A stretch of DNA of 64,000 bases from NCBI RefSeq assembly GCF_014076495.1, contig NZ_CP043575.1, positions 1,674,001 to 1,738,000 on the forward strand, in the 5' to 3' direction. A program made the position numbers and the translations under genes. Below, piece by piece: positions 24,258 to 33,952 of this stretch (position 1 is its first letter; every line of letters starts with the position of its first letter). The notes under the pieces were generated by a model. That model worked only from the letters and a program-made list of their open reading frames with translations. It was not told the origin of the DNA and made no database searches. Source of the stretch: Comamonas koreensis. Its GTDB lineage: Bacteria > Pseudomonadota > Gammaproteobacteria > Burkholderiales > Burkholderiaceae_C.

Positions 24258-25139
24258 ATGAGTGCGACTTCCCATGGCACCACACCGTACTACTATGTTC
24301 CGGCCGAGTCCCGCCACCCGGTGATGGCGGCCATTGGGCTGGGCTTTGTTATTGCCGGCGCCGGCAACTGGGTCAATGGCCACACCTGGGGCATGTACCT
24401 GCTCTTTGTCGGCATTGCCTGGTGGCTGTGTGTGCTGTACCAGTGGTTTGGTGATGCGATCCGTGAAAGCGAGCAGGGCCTCTACAGCCACCGCATCGAC
24501 CTGTCCTACCGCTGGAGCATGAGCTGGTTCATCTTCTCGGAGGTGATGTTCTTTGGCGCCTTCTTCACCGCGCTGTGGTGGGCGCGTGCCCATTCGCTGC
24601 CGGCGCTGGGCAGCCTGGACAATGCCATTCTCTGGCCCGACTTCAAGGCTGTATGGCCCAGCGTGGAAATGGGCGCGACCGCCTCGCCAGCGGGCATCGT
24701 CGAGCCGTTCCAGACCGTGGGGCCCTTCTGGCTTCCCACCATCAATACCGCGCTGCTGCTGACCTCGGGCGTTACCTTGACCATTGCCCACCATGCCTTG
24801 CAGGCCGACCAGCGCAGCAAATGCATCCGCTTCATGTGGATGACCGTGGTGCTGGGCATCGTCTTCCTCTGCGTACAGGGCTACGAGTACTTCCACCTCT
24901 ACACCGAGCTGAACCTCAAGCTCAACTCCGGCACCTACGGCTCCACCTTCTACATGCTGACGGGCTTCCACGGCTTGCATGTGTTCATCGGCATGCTGAT
25001 GCTGCTGGTCATCACCTTGCGGCTGCAAAAAGGCCATTTCACCGCCAAGAAGCACTTTGGCTTTGAGGGTGCTGCCTGGTACTGGCACTTTGTCGATGTG
25101 GTCTGGCTGGGCCTCTATATCCTCGTGTACTGGATGTAG
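24258..25139 (+). CDS. coxC: Cytochrome c oxidase subunit III
   Basis: The product has 293 aa with seven membrane helices. Typical blocks include YGTxYHxxxGFHGLHV-like GSTFYMLTGFHGLHVFIG, EVMFFGAFFTALWW and AAWYWHFVDVVWLGLYILVY at the C-terminus. Subunit III stabilises the catalytic core and the proton-uptake route. A clean ribosome binding site (AGGAGC) precedes ATG 24258. An ~80-residue loop in the middle (SLPALGSLDNAILWPDFKAV onward) is longer than in minimal bacterial forms, as in other Comamonadaceae. Confidence 0.96.
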   Translation: MSATSHGTTPYYYVPAESRHPVMAAIGLGFVIAGAGNWVNGHTWGMYLLFVGIAWWLCVLYQWFGDAIRESEQGLYSHRIDLSYRWSMSWFIFSEVMFFGAFFTALWWARAHSLPALGSLDNAILWPDFKAVWPSVEMGATASPAGIVEPFQTVGPFWLPTINTALLLTSGVTLTIAHHALQADQRSKCIRFMWMTVVLGIVFLCVQGYEYFHLYTELNLKLNSGTYGSTFYMLTGFHGLHVFIGMLMLLVITLRLQKGHFTAKKHFGFEGAAWYWHFVDVVWLGLYILVYWM

Positions 25140-25165
25140 TTGGGGTGGGGGTGCTGCCGAGGGCC

Positions 25166-25384
25166 TCAAGCCCCCAGCGGTATGCCATGGGGCTGCAGGT
25201 AGCCCAGCTTCCAGGCCAGCAAGATGCCGGCAAACACCAGCACCGACAGCGCAATGCGCAAGGTCAGCGCCCAGGCCATGCGCTTGCTGCCGGCGCCGGA
25301 CTGGTTGCCGCGCAGCATGAAAATCCCGGCCGCTGCCAGGCAGGCCAGTATCACGACAAAGGCGAGTGCGATGAGCAGATGCAT
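25166..25384 (-). CDS. DUF2909-like twin-helix membrane protein
   Basis: The product has 72 aa from ATG 25384: one hydrophobic helix at 2-24, a basic loop (GNQSGAGSKRMAW), and a second helix (LTLRIALSVLVFAGILLAWK). This twin-helix plan and the position between coxC and the SURF1 gene match DUF2909 proteins of betaproteobacterial oxidase loci. It is the only gene of the locus on the opposite strand. Function unknown. Confidence 0.82.
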   Translation of the reverse strand: MHLLIALAFVVILACLAAAGIFMLRGNQSGAGSKRMAWALTLRIALSVLVFAGILLAWKLGYLQPHGIPLGA

Positions 25385-25587
25385 GGTGCTGTCCTCAGGG
25401 TGGTCTCGGTGTTCTTGGAGTGCGCTGCGAGTCGCTTCGAACGGCTCTCTGGCGCCCGGCGCAACAAACCCATTGTGCGGCAGCGCCAGACGGGGCGCTA
25501 TCGGCCTGCACCCCAATAGCCTCTCCTCGCAGCATTGTGGCCAGCGTGCTGCTGGCTGCCGCGCTCTGCACCGGGTATAAGCAGCGT

Positions 25588-26412
25588 ATGCCCGCGCCTT
25601 CTGCTTCCTCCTCCATCCCCAAGACCCCTACGGAGCGCCGCGCCCAGCTGCGTTTTGTGCTGATCACCGTTGCGGCAGCAGCCTCGATGCTGCTGACCGC
25701 CTCGCTGGGGTTCTGGCAGCTGCGCCGCGCCGATGAGAAGCTGGCCTACCATGCCCAGCTCGATGCGCGTGCAGCCCTGCCGGCGCTGGACGGGGCCAGC
25801 CTGTTGCAACCCATGAATGAGGCCGAGCGTTCCAGCCTGCAGCACCGCCAGGTGGTGCTGCGAGGCGAATGGCTGCCACAGTACTCGGTCTACCTGGACA
25901 ACCGCCAGATGCAGGCGCGCCCCGGTTTTTATGTGCTGACACCGCTGCGCCTGGCCGGCTCGGTAGCGCCAGGCCAGCCGCAGACCGTGCTGGTGCAGCG
26001 GGGCTGGGCGCCCCGCAATTTTGAAGACCGCCTGGCGCTGCCGCAGGTGCAAACGCCTGGCGGTACCGTGCAATTGCAGGGCCGGGTGGCGGGCCAGCCG
26101 GCGCGCCTTTTGGAGCTGCAGACGTCCGCCGCGCAGCCAGGGGTTTCCCGAATCCGGCAGAATCTCGACACCGATGCTTACGCGCAGGAGACCGGACTGC
26201 CCTTGGCAGCACTGACCGTGGTGCAGACCGGGCCGGCCAGTGAGGGCCTGCTGCGCGACTGGCCCGTAGTAGGCAGCGGCGTGGAAAAGCATTATGGTTA
26301 TGCATTTCAATGGTTTGGTCTGTGTAGCCTGATTGCGATCCTCTATGTCTGGTTCCAAATTGTCCGACGTGTCCTTCGACGCCGCAGCCACCCAGGCGCC
26401 GCCGCCCGCTGA
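25588..26412 (+). CDS. SURF1-family oxidase assembly protein
   Basis: The product has 274 aa from ATG 25588. Two membrane helices at the ends (about 18-38 and 240-262) enclose the periplasmic SURF1 domain: LGFWQLRRADEK near the start, LDNRQMQARPGFYVLTPL and VLVQRGWAP in the middle, and KHYGYAFQWFGLCSLIAILY at the C-terminus. SURF1 supports haem a insertion into subunit I. Its end overlaps the next gene by 68 nt in another frame, indicating tight coupling. Confidence 0.94.
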   Translation: MPAPSASSSIPKTPTERRAQLRFVLITVAAAASMLLTASLGFWQLRRADEKLAYHAQLDARAALPALDGASLLQPMNEAERSSLQHRQVVLRGEWLPQYSVYLDNRQMQARPGFYVLTPLRLAGSVAPGQPQTVLVQRGWAPRNFEDRLALPQVQTPGGTVQLQGRVAGQPARLLELQTSAAQPGVSRIRQNLDTDAYAQETGLPLAALTVVQTGPASEGLLRDWPVVGSGVEKHYGYAFQWFGLCSLIAILYVWFQIVRRVLRRRSHPGAAAR

Positions 26413-27085
26413 CGAGGCGCTGCTGGGCCTGACCGTGCATGGCCTGCCGCCTGCCGAGCAGGCGGAAGCCGCACTGGAGGAGGCCGAGCGCTCGCGCAGT
26501 GGCCGCCTCAAGATGCTGCTGGTGCTGCTGGTCTGTGCGGCGCCGGTGATCGCGTCCTACTTCACCTACTACGTGATCCGTCCCGAAGGGCGGCGCAATT
26601 TTGGCGAGCTGGTGGGCCAGCAGCCGACGATTCCGGTCGCGCAGGTCAAGACCCTGGACGGCCAGCCCTTTGAGCTGCAAAGCCTCAAGGGCCAGTGGTT
26701 GCTGCTGAGTGCCTCGGGCGCGGCCTGCGACGAGGTCTGCCAGAACAACCTCTACCTGCAGCGCCAGCTGCGCGAGAGCCTGGGCCGTGAGAAGGACCGG
26801 CTGGACTGGGTCTGGCTGGTGACCGATGACGGCGAGCCGCCGCCAGCCTTGCGCACGGCACTGGACCAGGCCACCGTGCTGCGGGTGCCCCAGGCGCTGG
26901 TGGTCCAGTGGCTGCAGCCGGCGGCCGGCCAGCAGTTGGGCGAACATTTGTACGTGGTGGACCCGCTGGGCCACTGGATGATGCGTTTTCCCGCCCAGCT
27001 CAGCCGCTCCGATGCGGCCAAGGCGCGCAAGGATCTGGAGCGGCTGCTGCGTGCGTCGTCGAGTTGGGACAAGGAAGGGCGGTAG
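26345..27085 (+). CDS. SCO-like thioredoxin-fold membrane protein
   Basis: The product has 246 aa from ATG 26345. A cytoplasmic, acidic N-terminus is followed by one helix (MLLVLLVCAAPVIASYFTYY) and a periplasmic thioredoxin-like domain with GAACDEVCQNNLYLQRQL. The CxxxC motif is the copper-binding pair of SCO proteins; the usual downstream DH is not evident, though LYVVDPLGHWMMRFP may supply the His. It is a diverged relative of SCO1 whose start codon lies inside the SURF1 gene. A role in copper or disulfide handling for CuA assembly is inferred from motif and operon. Confidence 0.8.
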   Translation: MSGSKLSDVSFDAAATQAPPPADEALLGLTVHGLPPAEQAEAALEEAERSRSGRLKMLLVLLVCAAPVIASYFTYYVIRPEGRRNFGELVGQQPTIPVAQVKTLDGQPFELQSLKGQWLLLSASGAACDEVCQNNLYLQRQLRESLGREKDRLDWVWLVTDDGEPPPALRTALDQATVLRVPQALVVQWLQPAAGQQLGEHLYVVDPLGHWMMRFPAQLSRSDAAKARKDLERLLRASSSWDKEGR

Positions 27086-27097
27086 TGGATAGCTAGC

Positions 27098-28228
27098 ATG
27101 ACATCGCAGGATTTATATGATTTCGCGCCGCTGGCGCGTGTGTTGCTGACCGGGGCCATCATTGCGCTGGGCCCCATCGTCTGGATTTGGTGGCGCCACC
27201 GCGGTGCCACGCCGCTCAAGCGCCTGCAGGTGCTCGCGGTGCTGACCCTGTTCCTGTCCTTTGACCTGGTGATGTTTGGCGCGTTCACGCGCCTGACCGA
27301 TTCGGGCCTGGGCTGCCCGGACTGGCCGGGCTGCTACGGCAATGCCAGCCCGATTGGCGCGCATGCCGAGATCTCTGCCGCGCAGGCGGCGATGCCGACC
27401 GGCCCGGTGACCCATGGCAAGGCCTGGGTGGAGATGATCCACCGCTACCTGGCCACTGCGGTGGGCGGCCTCATCATTGTGCTGACAGCCAGTGCCTGGC
27501 TGCAGCGCAAACGCGGCGGGCCGCAGCCGATCAGCCCCTGGTGGCCGACGGTCACCCTGGTCTGGGTGCTGATCCAGGGGGCCTTTGGCGCGCTCACGGT
27601 GACGATGAAGCTGTTCCCGGCGATTGTCACCTTGCACCTGCTGGGCGGCACCGTGCTCTTGATGCTATTAACCGTGCAGGCAACGCGCCACACGCAATTT
27701 GCCGATAATCTAGGGTTAGTCCCAGTGCCGCGCCTGTTGCGCGGCCTGGTGGCGGTCACGGCGCTGCTGGTGTTTGCGCAGGTGACCCTGGGTGGCTGGG
27801 TCAGTACCAACTATGCGGTGCTGGCCTGCACCAGCTTTCCCATGTGCAATGGCGCGTGGTGGCCGGCGATGAACTTTGACGGGTTCCAGATCTGGCGCCC
27901 GCTGGGCTTTCTGGCCGACGGTGCGCATATCAGCTATGAAGCGCTGGTGGCCATCCACTACATGCACCGGCTGTTTGCCTACCTGGTGATTGCCGCCTTG
28001 CTGTGGCTGGGCTGGGCCCTGCGCACGGTGCCGCTGCTACGGCAGCAGCGCCGCTGGCTGGTGGGCCTGACGCTGCTGCAATTTGCCACGGGACTGTCGA
28101 ATGTGGTGCTGGACTGGCCGATGCTGGCGGCCGTTTTGCACACCGGGGGCGCTGCCGCCATCATGGTGGTGCTGACCTGGATCTGGTGTACTGCGGGCCC
28201 TGAACCTGCCCGCAGTGCTGCGAGTTGA
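27098..28228 (+). CDS. ctaA: Haem A synthase (COX15/CtaA)
   Basis: The product has 376 aa and eight membrane helices in two similar four-helix halves. Signature blocks are FGAFTRLTDSGLGCPDWPGC, EMIHRYLATAVGG, VTLGGWVSTNYAVLACT with SFPMCNG, and IHYMHRLFAYLV. The paired histidines in each half bind haem. CtaA oxidises the C8 methyl of haem O to haem A for the terminal oxidase. It lies 12 nt after the SCO-like gene and 9 nt before ctaB. Confidence 0.96.
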   Translation: MTSQDLYDFAPLARVLLTGAIIALGPIVWIWWRHRGATPLKRLQVLAVLTLFLSFDLVMFGAFTRLTDSGLGCPDWPGCYGNASPIGAHAEISAAQAAMPTGPVTHGKAWVEMIHRYLATAVGGLIIVLTASAWLQRKRGGPQPISPWWPTVTLVWVLIQGAFGALTVTMKLFPAIVTLHLLGGTVLLMLLTVQATRHTQFADNLGLVPVPRLLRGLVAVTALLVFAQVTLGGWVSTNYAVLACTSFPMCNGAWWPAMNFDGFQIWRPLGFLADGAHISYEALVAIHYMHRLFAYLVIAALLWLGWALRTVPLLRQQRRWLVGLTLLQFATGLSNVVLDWPMLAAVLHTGGAAAIMVVLTWIWCTAGPEPARSAAS

Positions 28229-28237
28229 TGACGCTGT

Positions 28238-29161
28238 ATGGAACAAAGACTGAGTGCCCCGATGACCGAACTTGCCGCAACGCCAATGCCGAACCGCTTT
28301 GCGCAGTTCTATGCATTGACCAAACCCAAGGTGGTGCAGCTGATTGTGTTTTGCGCACTGATCGGCATGGTGCTGGCCGTGCCCGGTGTGCCCACCGGCG
28401 CCGAGCTGCTGCGCATGGCCGTCGCGTGTGTGGGCATCTGGCTGGTGGCGGGGGCCGCTGCCGCCTTCAATTGCCTGGTCGAGCAGAGCATCGATGCGCG
28501 CATGAAGCGCACCGCCTGGCGCCCCACAGCGCGCGGTGAGCTGTCCAACCTGCAGACCCTGATGTTTTCTGCCGGGCTGTGCATCGCCGGCTCGGCCATT
28601 CTGATCGTCTGGATCAACGCCATCACGATGTGGCTGACCTTTGCGACCTTTGTCGGTTATGCCGTCATCTACACGGTGATCCTCAAGCCGCTGACACCGC
28701 AGAACATCGTGATCGGTGGCGCATCGGGCGCGATGCCCCCCGTGCTGGGCTGGGCCGCGATGACCGGCGATGTCTCGCCCCAGGCGCTGCTGCTGTTTTT
28801 GATCATCTTCCTGTGGACGCCGCCGCACTTCTGGGCACTGGCGCTGTACCGGGTCGAGGACTACCGCAAGTCCGGCCTGCCGATGCTGCCGGTCACGCAT
28901 GGGAACTATTACACCCGCGTGCAGGTCTTGCTCTACACCGTGGTCTTGTTTGCCGCCGGCCTGCTGCCCTTCATCATCCAGATGAGCTCCTGGATCTACC
29001 TGGTGGCCGCAGTCGTGCTGGGTGCCGGGTTCTTTGGCTATGCCTTTGCGCTGTGGCGCAATTACTCCGACGCGCTGGCGCGCAAGACTTTCCGTTTTTC
29101 GCTGGTCTACCTCAGCCTGCTGTTTGTGGCGCTGCTGGTGGACCACTATGTGAGCTGGTAA
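28238..29161 (+). CDS. ctaB: Protohaem IX farnesyltransferase (haem O synthase)
   Basis: The product has up to 307 aa; ATG 28262 is a reasonable shorter start because similarity begins at [19 protein letters not shown]. It is a UbiA-superfamily prenyltransferase with nine helices. The first Asp-rich site lies in [16 protein letters not shown], the second in [17 protein letters not shown]. It transfers farnesyl to haem B, making haem O, the substrate of CtaA encoded just upstream. Confidence 0.95.
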   Translation: MEQRLSAPMTELAATPMPNRFAQFYALTKPKVVQLIVFCALIGMVLAVPGVPTGAELLRMAVACVGIWLVAGAAAAFNCLVEQSIDARMKRTAWRPTARGELSNLQTLMFSAGLCIAGSAILIVWINAITMWLTFATFVGYAVIYTVILKPLTPQNIVIGGASGAMPPVLGWAAMTGDVSPQALLLFLIIFLWTPPHFWALALYRVEDYRKSGLPMLPVTHGNYYTRVQVLLYTVVLFAAGLLPFIIQMSSWIYLVAAVVLGAGFFGYAFALWRNYSDALARKTFRFSLVYLSLLFVALLVDHYVSW

Positions 29162-29168
29162 ATCTGCA

Positions 29169-29777
29169 ATGAACAAGCGCAATGCCCTTCGCTGGCTGGC
29201 GGGCTCGGCCATGCTGGCCTCGGCCGCCGGTGTCCTCACCGCCTGCAAATCCAAGGCCGATTTCAACGCCATCGACCTGACGGGCAGCAAGGAGTATGGG
29301 CAGGATTTCTCCATGCCCGACCAGCATGGCCAGCGCCGCAGCATGGCCGACTTCAAGGGCAAGGTCGTGCTGGTGTTCTTTGGCTTTACCCAGTGCCCCG
29401 ATGTCTGCCCGACCACTTTGGGCGACCTGGCCGCCGTCAAGCAAAAGCTCGGCGCAAAGGGTGACAAGCTGCAGGTGATCTTCGCCTCGGTCGATCCATC
29501 GCGCGACACGCCCGAAATCTTGCAGGCCTACCTCGCCAACTTTGACCCCAGCTTTCTGGCGCTGCGCGGCAGCGACGAGGAAACGGCCAAGATGGCCAAG
29601 GACTTCAAGGTCTACTACAAGCGGGTCGAGGGCCAGACCCCGGGCAGCTACACGATGGACCATACCGCTGGCGACTACATCTTTGACCCGCAAGGGCGCC
29701 TGCGCTTGTACAGCCGCTATGGCACCCCCGTTGAAACGCTGGCCAAAGATATCGAGCAGCTGATCGACGGCGCTTAA
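29169..29777 (+). CDS. SCO family copper chaperone lipoprotein
   Basis: The product has 202 aa. A signal peptide with lipobox LTAC (Cys about residue 27) precedes a SCO1/SenC domain: FFGFTQCPDVCPTTLGDL with the CxxxC copper ligands, and the third ligand in MDHTAGDYIFD. It delivers copper to CuA of subunit II or reduces its cysteines. It closes the oxidase locus, 7 nt after ctaB, and converges on ureD. Confidence 0.94.
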   Translation: MNKRNALRWLAGSAMLASAAGVLTACKSKADFNAIDLTGSKEYGQDFSMPDQHGQRRSMADFKGKVVLVFFGFTQCPDVCPTTLGDLAAVKQKLGAKGDKLQVIFASVDPSRDTPEILQAYLANFDPSFLALRGSDEETAKMAKDFKVYYKRVEGQTPGSYTMDHTAGDYIFDPQGRLRLYSRYGTPVETLAKDIEQLIDGA

Positions 29778-29793
29778 GCGCTTACACGCTTAA

Positions 29794-29812
29794 CAGCGCT
29801 GGGCAAGCGCTG
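29794..29812. terminator. Hairpin between SCO and ureD
   Basis: CAGCGCT-GGGCA-AGCGCTG is a perfect 7-bp stem in the 38-nt convergent gap. There is no T-run on either side, so intrinsic termination would be weak. Confidence 0.35.
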
Positions 29813-29815
29813 CAC

Positions 29816-30646
29816 TCACATCGACCAGATACGCGGCCGCTGCGCCGGCAGGCCCCAGAGGCTGCTGCGCCAGTGGCCCCAGACCGTCTTCCACAGCTGC
29901 ATCGCCGGCTCCACCACGGGCGCCAGGCCACGCAGCACCAGCATATGCTCGTTCGGCGCGGTCACCCCGGCCATCAACCCCGCTGGGCCTGCGTCCAGCA
30001 GCTGCTGGGTGCTCTCCAGCAGCGCTTCGCGTTGCGCGCGGTTGATGGGCGAGCCGCTGGCGTAGATCAAACTCCCCAGGCAGCGCTGGCCCGCCAGGCC
30101 CAGCTGTGCGTTGAGCAGCAGCCCATCATCGGCCCGGATACGGCCGCGTTCCAGAAAATGCCCCGGCCATGCGATGTGCTGCGAAAACACGCCCTGGGTA
30201 AAGGGCTGACCCGCCAGCGGCAGGCCCAGCGCGGTGATGTCCCAGGTCAGCAGCTCTGCATCCGGTGCCAGTTCCATCTGCAGCTCATTGGCCGCATCGC
30301 AGGCGTTGTAGGCAATGGCTTCCAGCGGCAACCATTCCAGCCGGGCGCCGGCCTGCAGTTTGAGGCGGGTGCGCTGCAAGGCCGGCTGGCCATTGCTCTT
30401 GTAAAAGCGCGTTGCGCCCGGCGTGGTGACGAGCGCATGGGCGCCTGCCGCCACCTCGACCGAGATATCCAGCATATCGCCACCCACCAGGCCGCCGGGC
30501 GGGTGCACCAGCACGTTGTGGCAAATGCCCGGGCCTTCGGGGTAGAGGCTTTTGAGAATGCGCAGCGGGCCATCGTGGCTGAACTGCACCGACGTCTTGC
30601 CGGCTTGCTGGCCGTAGCGCAGGTCTAGTTGGGCATGCCAGCTCAT
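29816..30646 (-). CDS. ureD: Urease accessory protein UreD
   Basis: The product has 276 aa from ATG 30646. Conserved blocks are [51 protein letters not shown] and LEWLPLE. UreD is the scaffold to which UreF and UreG bind while delivering Ni and CO2 to the apo-urease. Here it is on the opposite strand, head to head with ureA across 264 nt, instead of leading the operon as is usual. Upstream in-frame codons to 30889 are rejected as Pro/Ala-rich noise. Confidence 0.93.
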   Translation of the reverse strand: MSWHAQLDLRYGQQAGKTSVQFSHDGPLRILKSLYPEGPGICHNVLVHPPGGLVGGDMLDISVEVAAGAHALVTTPGATRFYKSNGQPALQRTRLKLQAGARLEWLPLEAIAYNACDAANELQMELAPDAELLTWDITALGLPLAGQPFTQGVFSQHIAWPGHFLERGRIRADDGLLLNAQLGLAGQRCLGSLIYASGSPINRAQREALLESTQQLLDAGPAGLMAGVTAPNEHMLVLRGLAPVVEPAMQLWKTVWGHWRSSLWGLPAQRPRIWSM

Positions 30647-30910
30647 GGCTGCGGCGGGCGGTGGGTGCCTGGCGGGCAGCAGGGCGCAAGGGCCGGGATC
30701 GGGAGCGGGAGCAGGGGGACGAAAGACATGCGTGGGCTTTTGCAAGCCACGTGCCAGGAACTGCACTGCTCTGGGGTGTGGTCTGTGCCGAATTGGTGCA
30801 TGCGCGGCTGCTGTGCATGCATGTGGTGCAAGGCGGGCGGGTGGCGGCACGGAAAGCGTGCATGCCCAGCCGTTGTAGCCCCTTGGCATGTGCCTTGCTT
30901 TGCACTAGGT
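30647..30910. promoter_or_regulatory. Divergent ureD/ureA control region
   Basis: This 264-nt gap must drive both directions. It holds the perfect dyad TGCATGC-N11-GCATGCA (30797-30821), three copies of GTGCATG (30796, 30813, 30858), and a sigma-54-like box TGGCAT-GTGCC-TTGCT (30884-30899). That box fits the -24/-12 consensus except one base, but would start transcription about at the ureA ATG, so its use is doubtful. Confidence 0.4.
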
Positions 30911-31213
30911 ATGGAACTGACACCTCGCGAAAAAGACAAGCTGCTGATCTTTACCGCCGCCTTGCTGGCCGAGCGGCGCCTGGCCCGGGGGCTCAAGCTG
31001 AACTACCCCGAGGCGGTGGCGCTGATCAGCGCCTTTGTGATGGAGGGCGCGCGCGATGGCAAGACCGTTGCCCAACTGATGAGCGCCGGCCGCACGGTGC
31101 TCACGCGCGCCGACGTGATGGAGGGCATTCCCGAGATGATTGCCGATATCCAGATCGAGGCGACCTTTCCCGATGGCACCAAGCTCGTCACCGTGCATGA
31201 GCCCATTGTCTGA
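30911..31213 (+). CDS. ureA: Urease subunit gamma
   Basis: The product has 100 aa starting [20 protein letters not shown], the canonical UreA start, and ending [12 protein letters not shown]. It is the standard bacterial length. It is the smallest structural subunit of the (UreABC)3 urease that hydrolyses urea to ammonia and carbamate. AGGT directly abuts the start codon, an unusually short spacing for a ribosome binding site. Confidence 0.96.
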   Translation: MELTPREKDKLLIFTAALLAERRLARGLKLNYPEAVALISAFVMEGARDGKTVAQLMSAGRTVLTRADVMEGIPEMIADIQIEATFPDGTKLVTVHEPIV

Positions 31214-31244
31214 ACCTCCCATTTTTCTCGCGCACTCGACCACT

Positions 31245-31853
31245 ATGAACTTCAAGAAATTCTCTGCCGCGCTGGCCACCGCCGCTGCGGCTTTGCCGCT
31301 GTCAGCCATGGCCCATGTGGGCGCCGATGGTGGCGGCCACCATGGCCTTTTGAGCAGCTTTGGCCATGCCTTTGCCCATCCGTTTACTGGCGCCGACCAT
31401 ATGGCCGCGATGTTGGCCGTGGGCGCCTGGAGTGCGCTGACGGTGACGCCCGCCTGGCGCGCACCGGCCGCCTTTGTGGCCCTGCTGGTGGCGGGGGCGC
31501 TGGCAGGTTTTGCCGGTCTGTGGGTGCCCGGCGTGGAGCCGATGATTGCCGCATCGGTGCTGGTGTTGGGCCTGCTGGTGGCGGTGCAAAAGCAGATGCC
31601 CTGGGTGCTGGCCGCTGCGCTGGCCGGGGTGTTTGCGTTTTTCCATGGCGCGGCCCACGGCTTTGAGCTGGCAGCAGATTCGGCGTTGGCATCGGCGGGC
31701 GCGCTGGCGGGCATGGCGCTGGGCTCGGCCTTGTTGCATGTGGGCGGCATGGTGCTGGGCAAGGCCCTCATGCAGCGCCACCGCTGGCTGGCCAAGCTGG
31801 CGGGCGGGGCCACCGCGGTCTTGGGCGCGGCCATGCTGACGCGCCTGGCCTGA
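31245..31853 (+). CDS. HupE/UreJ-family nickel permease
   Basis: The product has 202 aa with a signal-like N-terminus (ending SAMAHVG) and six membrane helices. [13 protein letters not shown] carries the HxxxxDH motif of HupE/UreJ, and [10 protein letters not shown] is a second His-rich helix. These proteins import nickel (or cobalt) for urease or hydrogenase. Placement between ureA and ureB ties it to urease nickel supply. Confidence 0.92.
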   Translation: MNFKKFSAALATAAAALPLSAMAHVGADGGGHHGLLSSFGHAFAHPFTGADHMAAMLAVGAWSALTVTPAWRAPAAFVALLVAGALAGFAGLWVPGVEPMIAASVLVLGLLVAVQKQMPWVLAAALAGVFAFFHGAAHGFELAADSALASAGALAGMALGSALLHVGGMVLGKALMQRHRWLAKLAGGATAVLGAAMLTRLA

Positions 31854-31867
31854 CGAGGAGCGGCACC

Positions 31868-32176
31868 ATGATCCCAGGTGAACTGCTGCTGGACGAGGGC
31901 GAACACACGCTGAACCCCGGGCGCCGTACCACCACGCTGGTGGTACACAACGCGAGCGACCGGCCCATCCAGGTAGGGTCGCACTACCACTTTGCCGAGA
32001 CCAATGCCGGCCTGAGCTTCGACCGCCAGGCGGCGCACGGCATGCGACTGCATATTGCCAGCGGCATGGCGGTGCGCTTTGAGCCCGGCCAGCAGCGCAC
32101 GGTGGAGCTGGTGGATGTTGGCGGCGAGCGGCAGATCTACGGTTTTCGCGGCCTGGTGCAAGGGGCGCTGGAATGA
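31868..32176 (+). CDS. ureB: Urease subunit beta
   Basis: The product has 102 aa: [20 protein letters not shown], then [19 protein letters not shown] and [20 protein letters not shown]. This is the complete UreB chain at its usual length. AGGAG lies 6 nt before the start. It is a structural subunit of urease, 14 nt after hupE. Confidence 0.97.
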   Translation: MIPGELLLDEGEHTLNPGRRTTTLVVHNASDRPIQVGSHYHFAETNAGLSFDRQAAHGMRLHIASGMAVRFEPGQQRTVELVDVGGERQIYGFRGLVQGALE

Positions 32177-32219
32177 AGCCCGGCATGCTGTGCCAGCGTT
32201 CTAAGACAGGATGGTTCTG

Positions 32220-33938
32220 ATGGCAACAATGGACAGACGCGCATACGCAGAGACCTATGGGCCCACGGTGGGTGACCGCCTGCGCCTGGCCGATACCGAA
32301 CTGGTCGTGCAGGTGGAGCAGGACTTCACCCTGCGTGCGGGCGGCTACGGCGAAGAGGTGAAGTTTGGCGGTGGCAAGACCATCCGTGATGGCATGGCGC
32401 AAAGCCAGCGCAGCAGTGCGCAGGGCGCGATGGACACGGTGCTGACCAATGCGCTGATCATCGACCACTGGGGCATCGTCAAGGCGGACATTGGCCTGAA
32501 GGCCGGCCGCATTGCCGCGATTGGCAAGGCCGGCAACCCGGACACGCAGCCGGGTGTGGACATCATCATTGGCCCGGGCACCGAGATCATCAGCTGCGAA
32601 GGCATGGTCGTGACCGCTGGCGGCATCGACACGCACATCCACTTCATCGCGCCCCAGCAGATCGAAGAGGCGCTGACCAGCGGCGTGACGACGATGATTG
32701 GTGGCGGCACCGGCCCGGCCACCGGCACCTTTGCGACCACCTGCACGCCCGGCGCCTGGAACATGGAGCGCATGCTGCAGGCGGCCGATGCCTTCCCGAT
32801 GAACCTGGGCTTTCTGGGCAAGGGCAATGCCAGCCTGCCGCTGGCCCTGCATGAGCAGATCGATGCCGGCGCGATTGGCCTCAAGCTGCACGAGGACTGG
32901 GGCAGCACGCCGGCGGCCATCGACAACTGCCTGGATGTGGCCGAGCTCACCGACACCCAGGTGGCGATCCATACCGATACGCTCAACGAAAGCGGCTTTG
33001 TCGAAGACACGGTGGCCGCGTTCAAGGGCCGCACCATCCACACCTTCCACACCGAAGGGGCGGGCGGCGGCCATGCGCCCGATATCTTGAAAGTGGTGGG
33101 CGAGGCCAATGTGCTGCCCAGCTCGACCAACCCGACGCGGCCCTACACGATCAACACCTTGGATGAGCATGTGGACATGCTGATGGTCTGCCACCACCTT
33201 GATGCCGGGATTGCCGAGGACCTGGCCTTTGCTGAAAGCCGCATCCGCAAGGAAACCATTGCGGCCGAGGATATCCTGCACGACATTGGCGCCATCAGCA
33301 TGTTCAGCTCCGACAGCCAGGCCATGGGCCGGGTGGGTGAGGTGATCCTGCGCACCTGGCAGACGGCGCACAAGATGAAGCTCCAGCGCGGCGCCTTGCC
33401 CGGCGACAGCGAGCGGCATGACAACTTCCGCATCAAGCGCTACATCGCCAAGTACACGATCAACCCGGCCATTGCCCATGGCATCAGCCATGAGGTGGGC
33501 AGCCTCGAAGTGGGCAAGTGGGCCGATATCGTCATCTGGAAGCCGGCCTTCTTTGGCGTCAAACCCAGCTGCATTCTCAAGGGCGGCTTTATCGCGATGG
33601 CGGCCATGGGTGACCCCAATGCCTCGATCCCGACACCCCAGCCGGTGCACTACCGCCCGATGTTTGGCGCCTTTGGCGGGGCGATTGCCAGGACCTCACT
33701 GACCTTTGTCTCGCAAGCGGGCTTGGCTGCCGGCATTGGCCAGCGCTTTGGCCTGGCCAAGACCTTGTCGGCTGTCAAAGGCATACGCGGCTTGCAAAAG
33801 CAGCACATGGTGCACAACGACCTGGCGCCGCACATGGAGGTCGATGCCCAGACCTATGCGGTGCGCGCCGATGGCCAGCTGCTGACCTGCGAGCCAGCGA
33901 GCAGCCTGCCGATGGCCCAGCGTTATTTTCTGTTTTGA
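32220..33938 (+). CDS. ureC: Urease subunit alpha (catalytic)
   Basis: The product has 572 aa from ATG 32220, chosen because ACAGGA lies 8 nt upstream; ATG 32211 is in frame but too close to that site. Active-site features are all present: HIHFI (Ni ligands), the carbamylated lysine in [39 protein letters not shown], and the flap cysteine in MVCHHLD. It hydrolyses urea at a two-nickel centre. Confidence 0.98.
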   Translation: MATMDRRAYAETYGPTVGDRLRLADTELVVQVEQDFTLRAGGYGEEVKFGGGKTIRDGMAQSQRSSAQGAMDTVLTNALIIDHWGIVKADIGLKAGRIAAIGKAGNPDTQPGVDIIIGPGTEIISCEGMVVTAGGIDTHIHFIAPQQIEEALTSGVTTMIGGGTGPATGTFATTCTPGAWNMERMLQAADAFPMNLGFLGKGNASLPLALHEQIDAGAIGLKLHEDWGSTPAAIDNCLDVAELTDTQVAIHTDTLNESGFVEDTVAAFKGRTIHTFHTEGAGGGHAPDILKVVGEANVLPSSTNPTRPYTINTLDEHVDMLMVCHHLDAGIAEDLAFAESRIRKETIAAEDILHDIGAISMFSSDSQAMGRVGEVILRTWQTAHKMKLQRGALPGDSERHDNFRIKRYIAKYTINPAIAHGISHEVGSLEVGKWADIVIWKPAFFGVKPSCILKGGFIAMAAMGDPNASIPTPQPVHYRPMFGAFGGAIARTSLTFVSQAGLAAGIGQRFGLAKTLSAVKGIRGLQKQHMVHNDLAPHMEVDAQTYAVRADGQLLTCEPASSLPMAQRYFLF

Positions 33939-33952
33939 ACCGGTAAGGACCC

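Noticed and set aside
31302..33650. 782-codon open frame opposite hupE-ureB-ureC
   Set aside because: Antisense of well-conserved urease genes; no domains.
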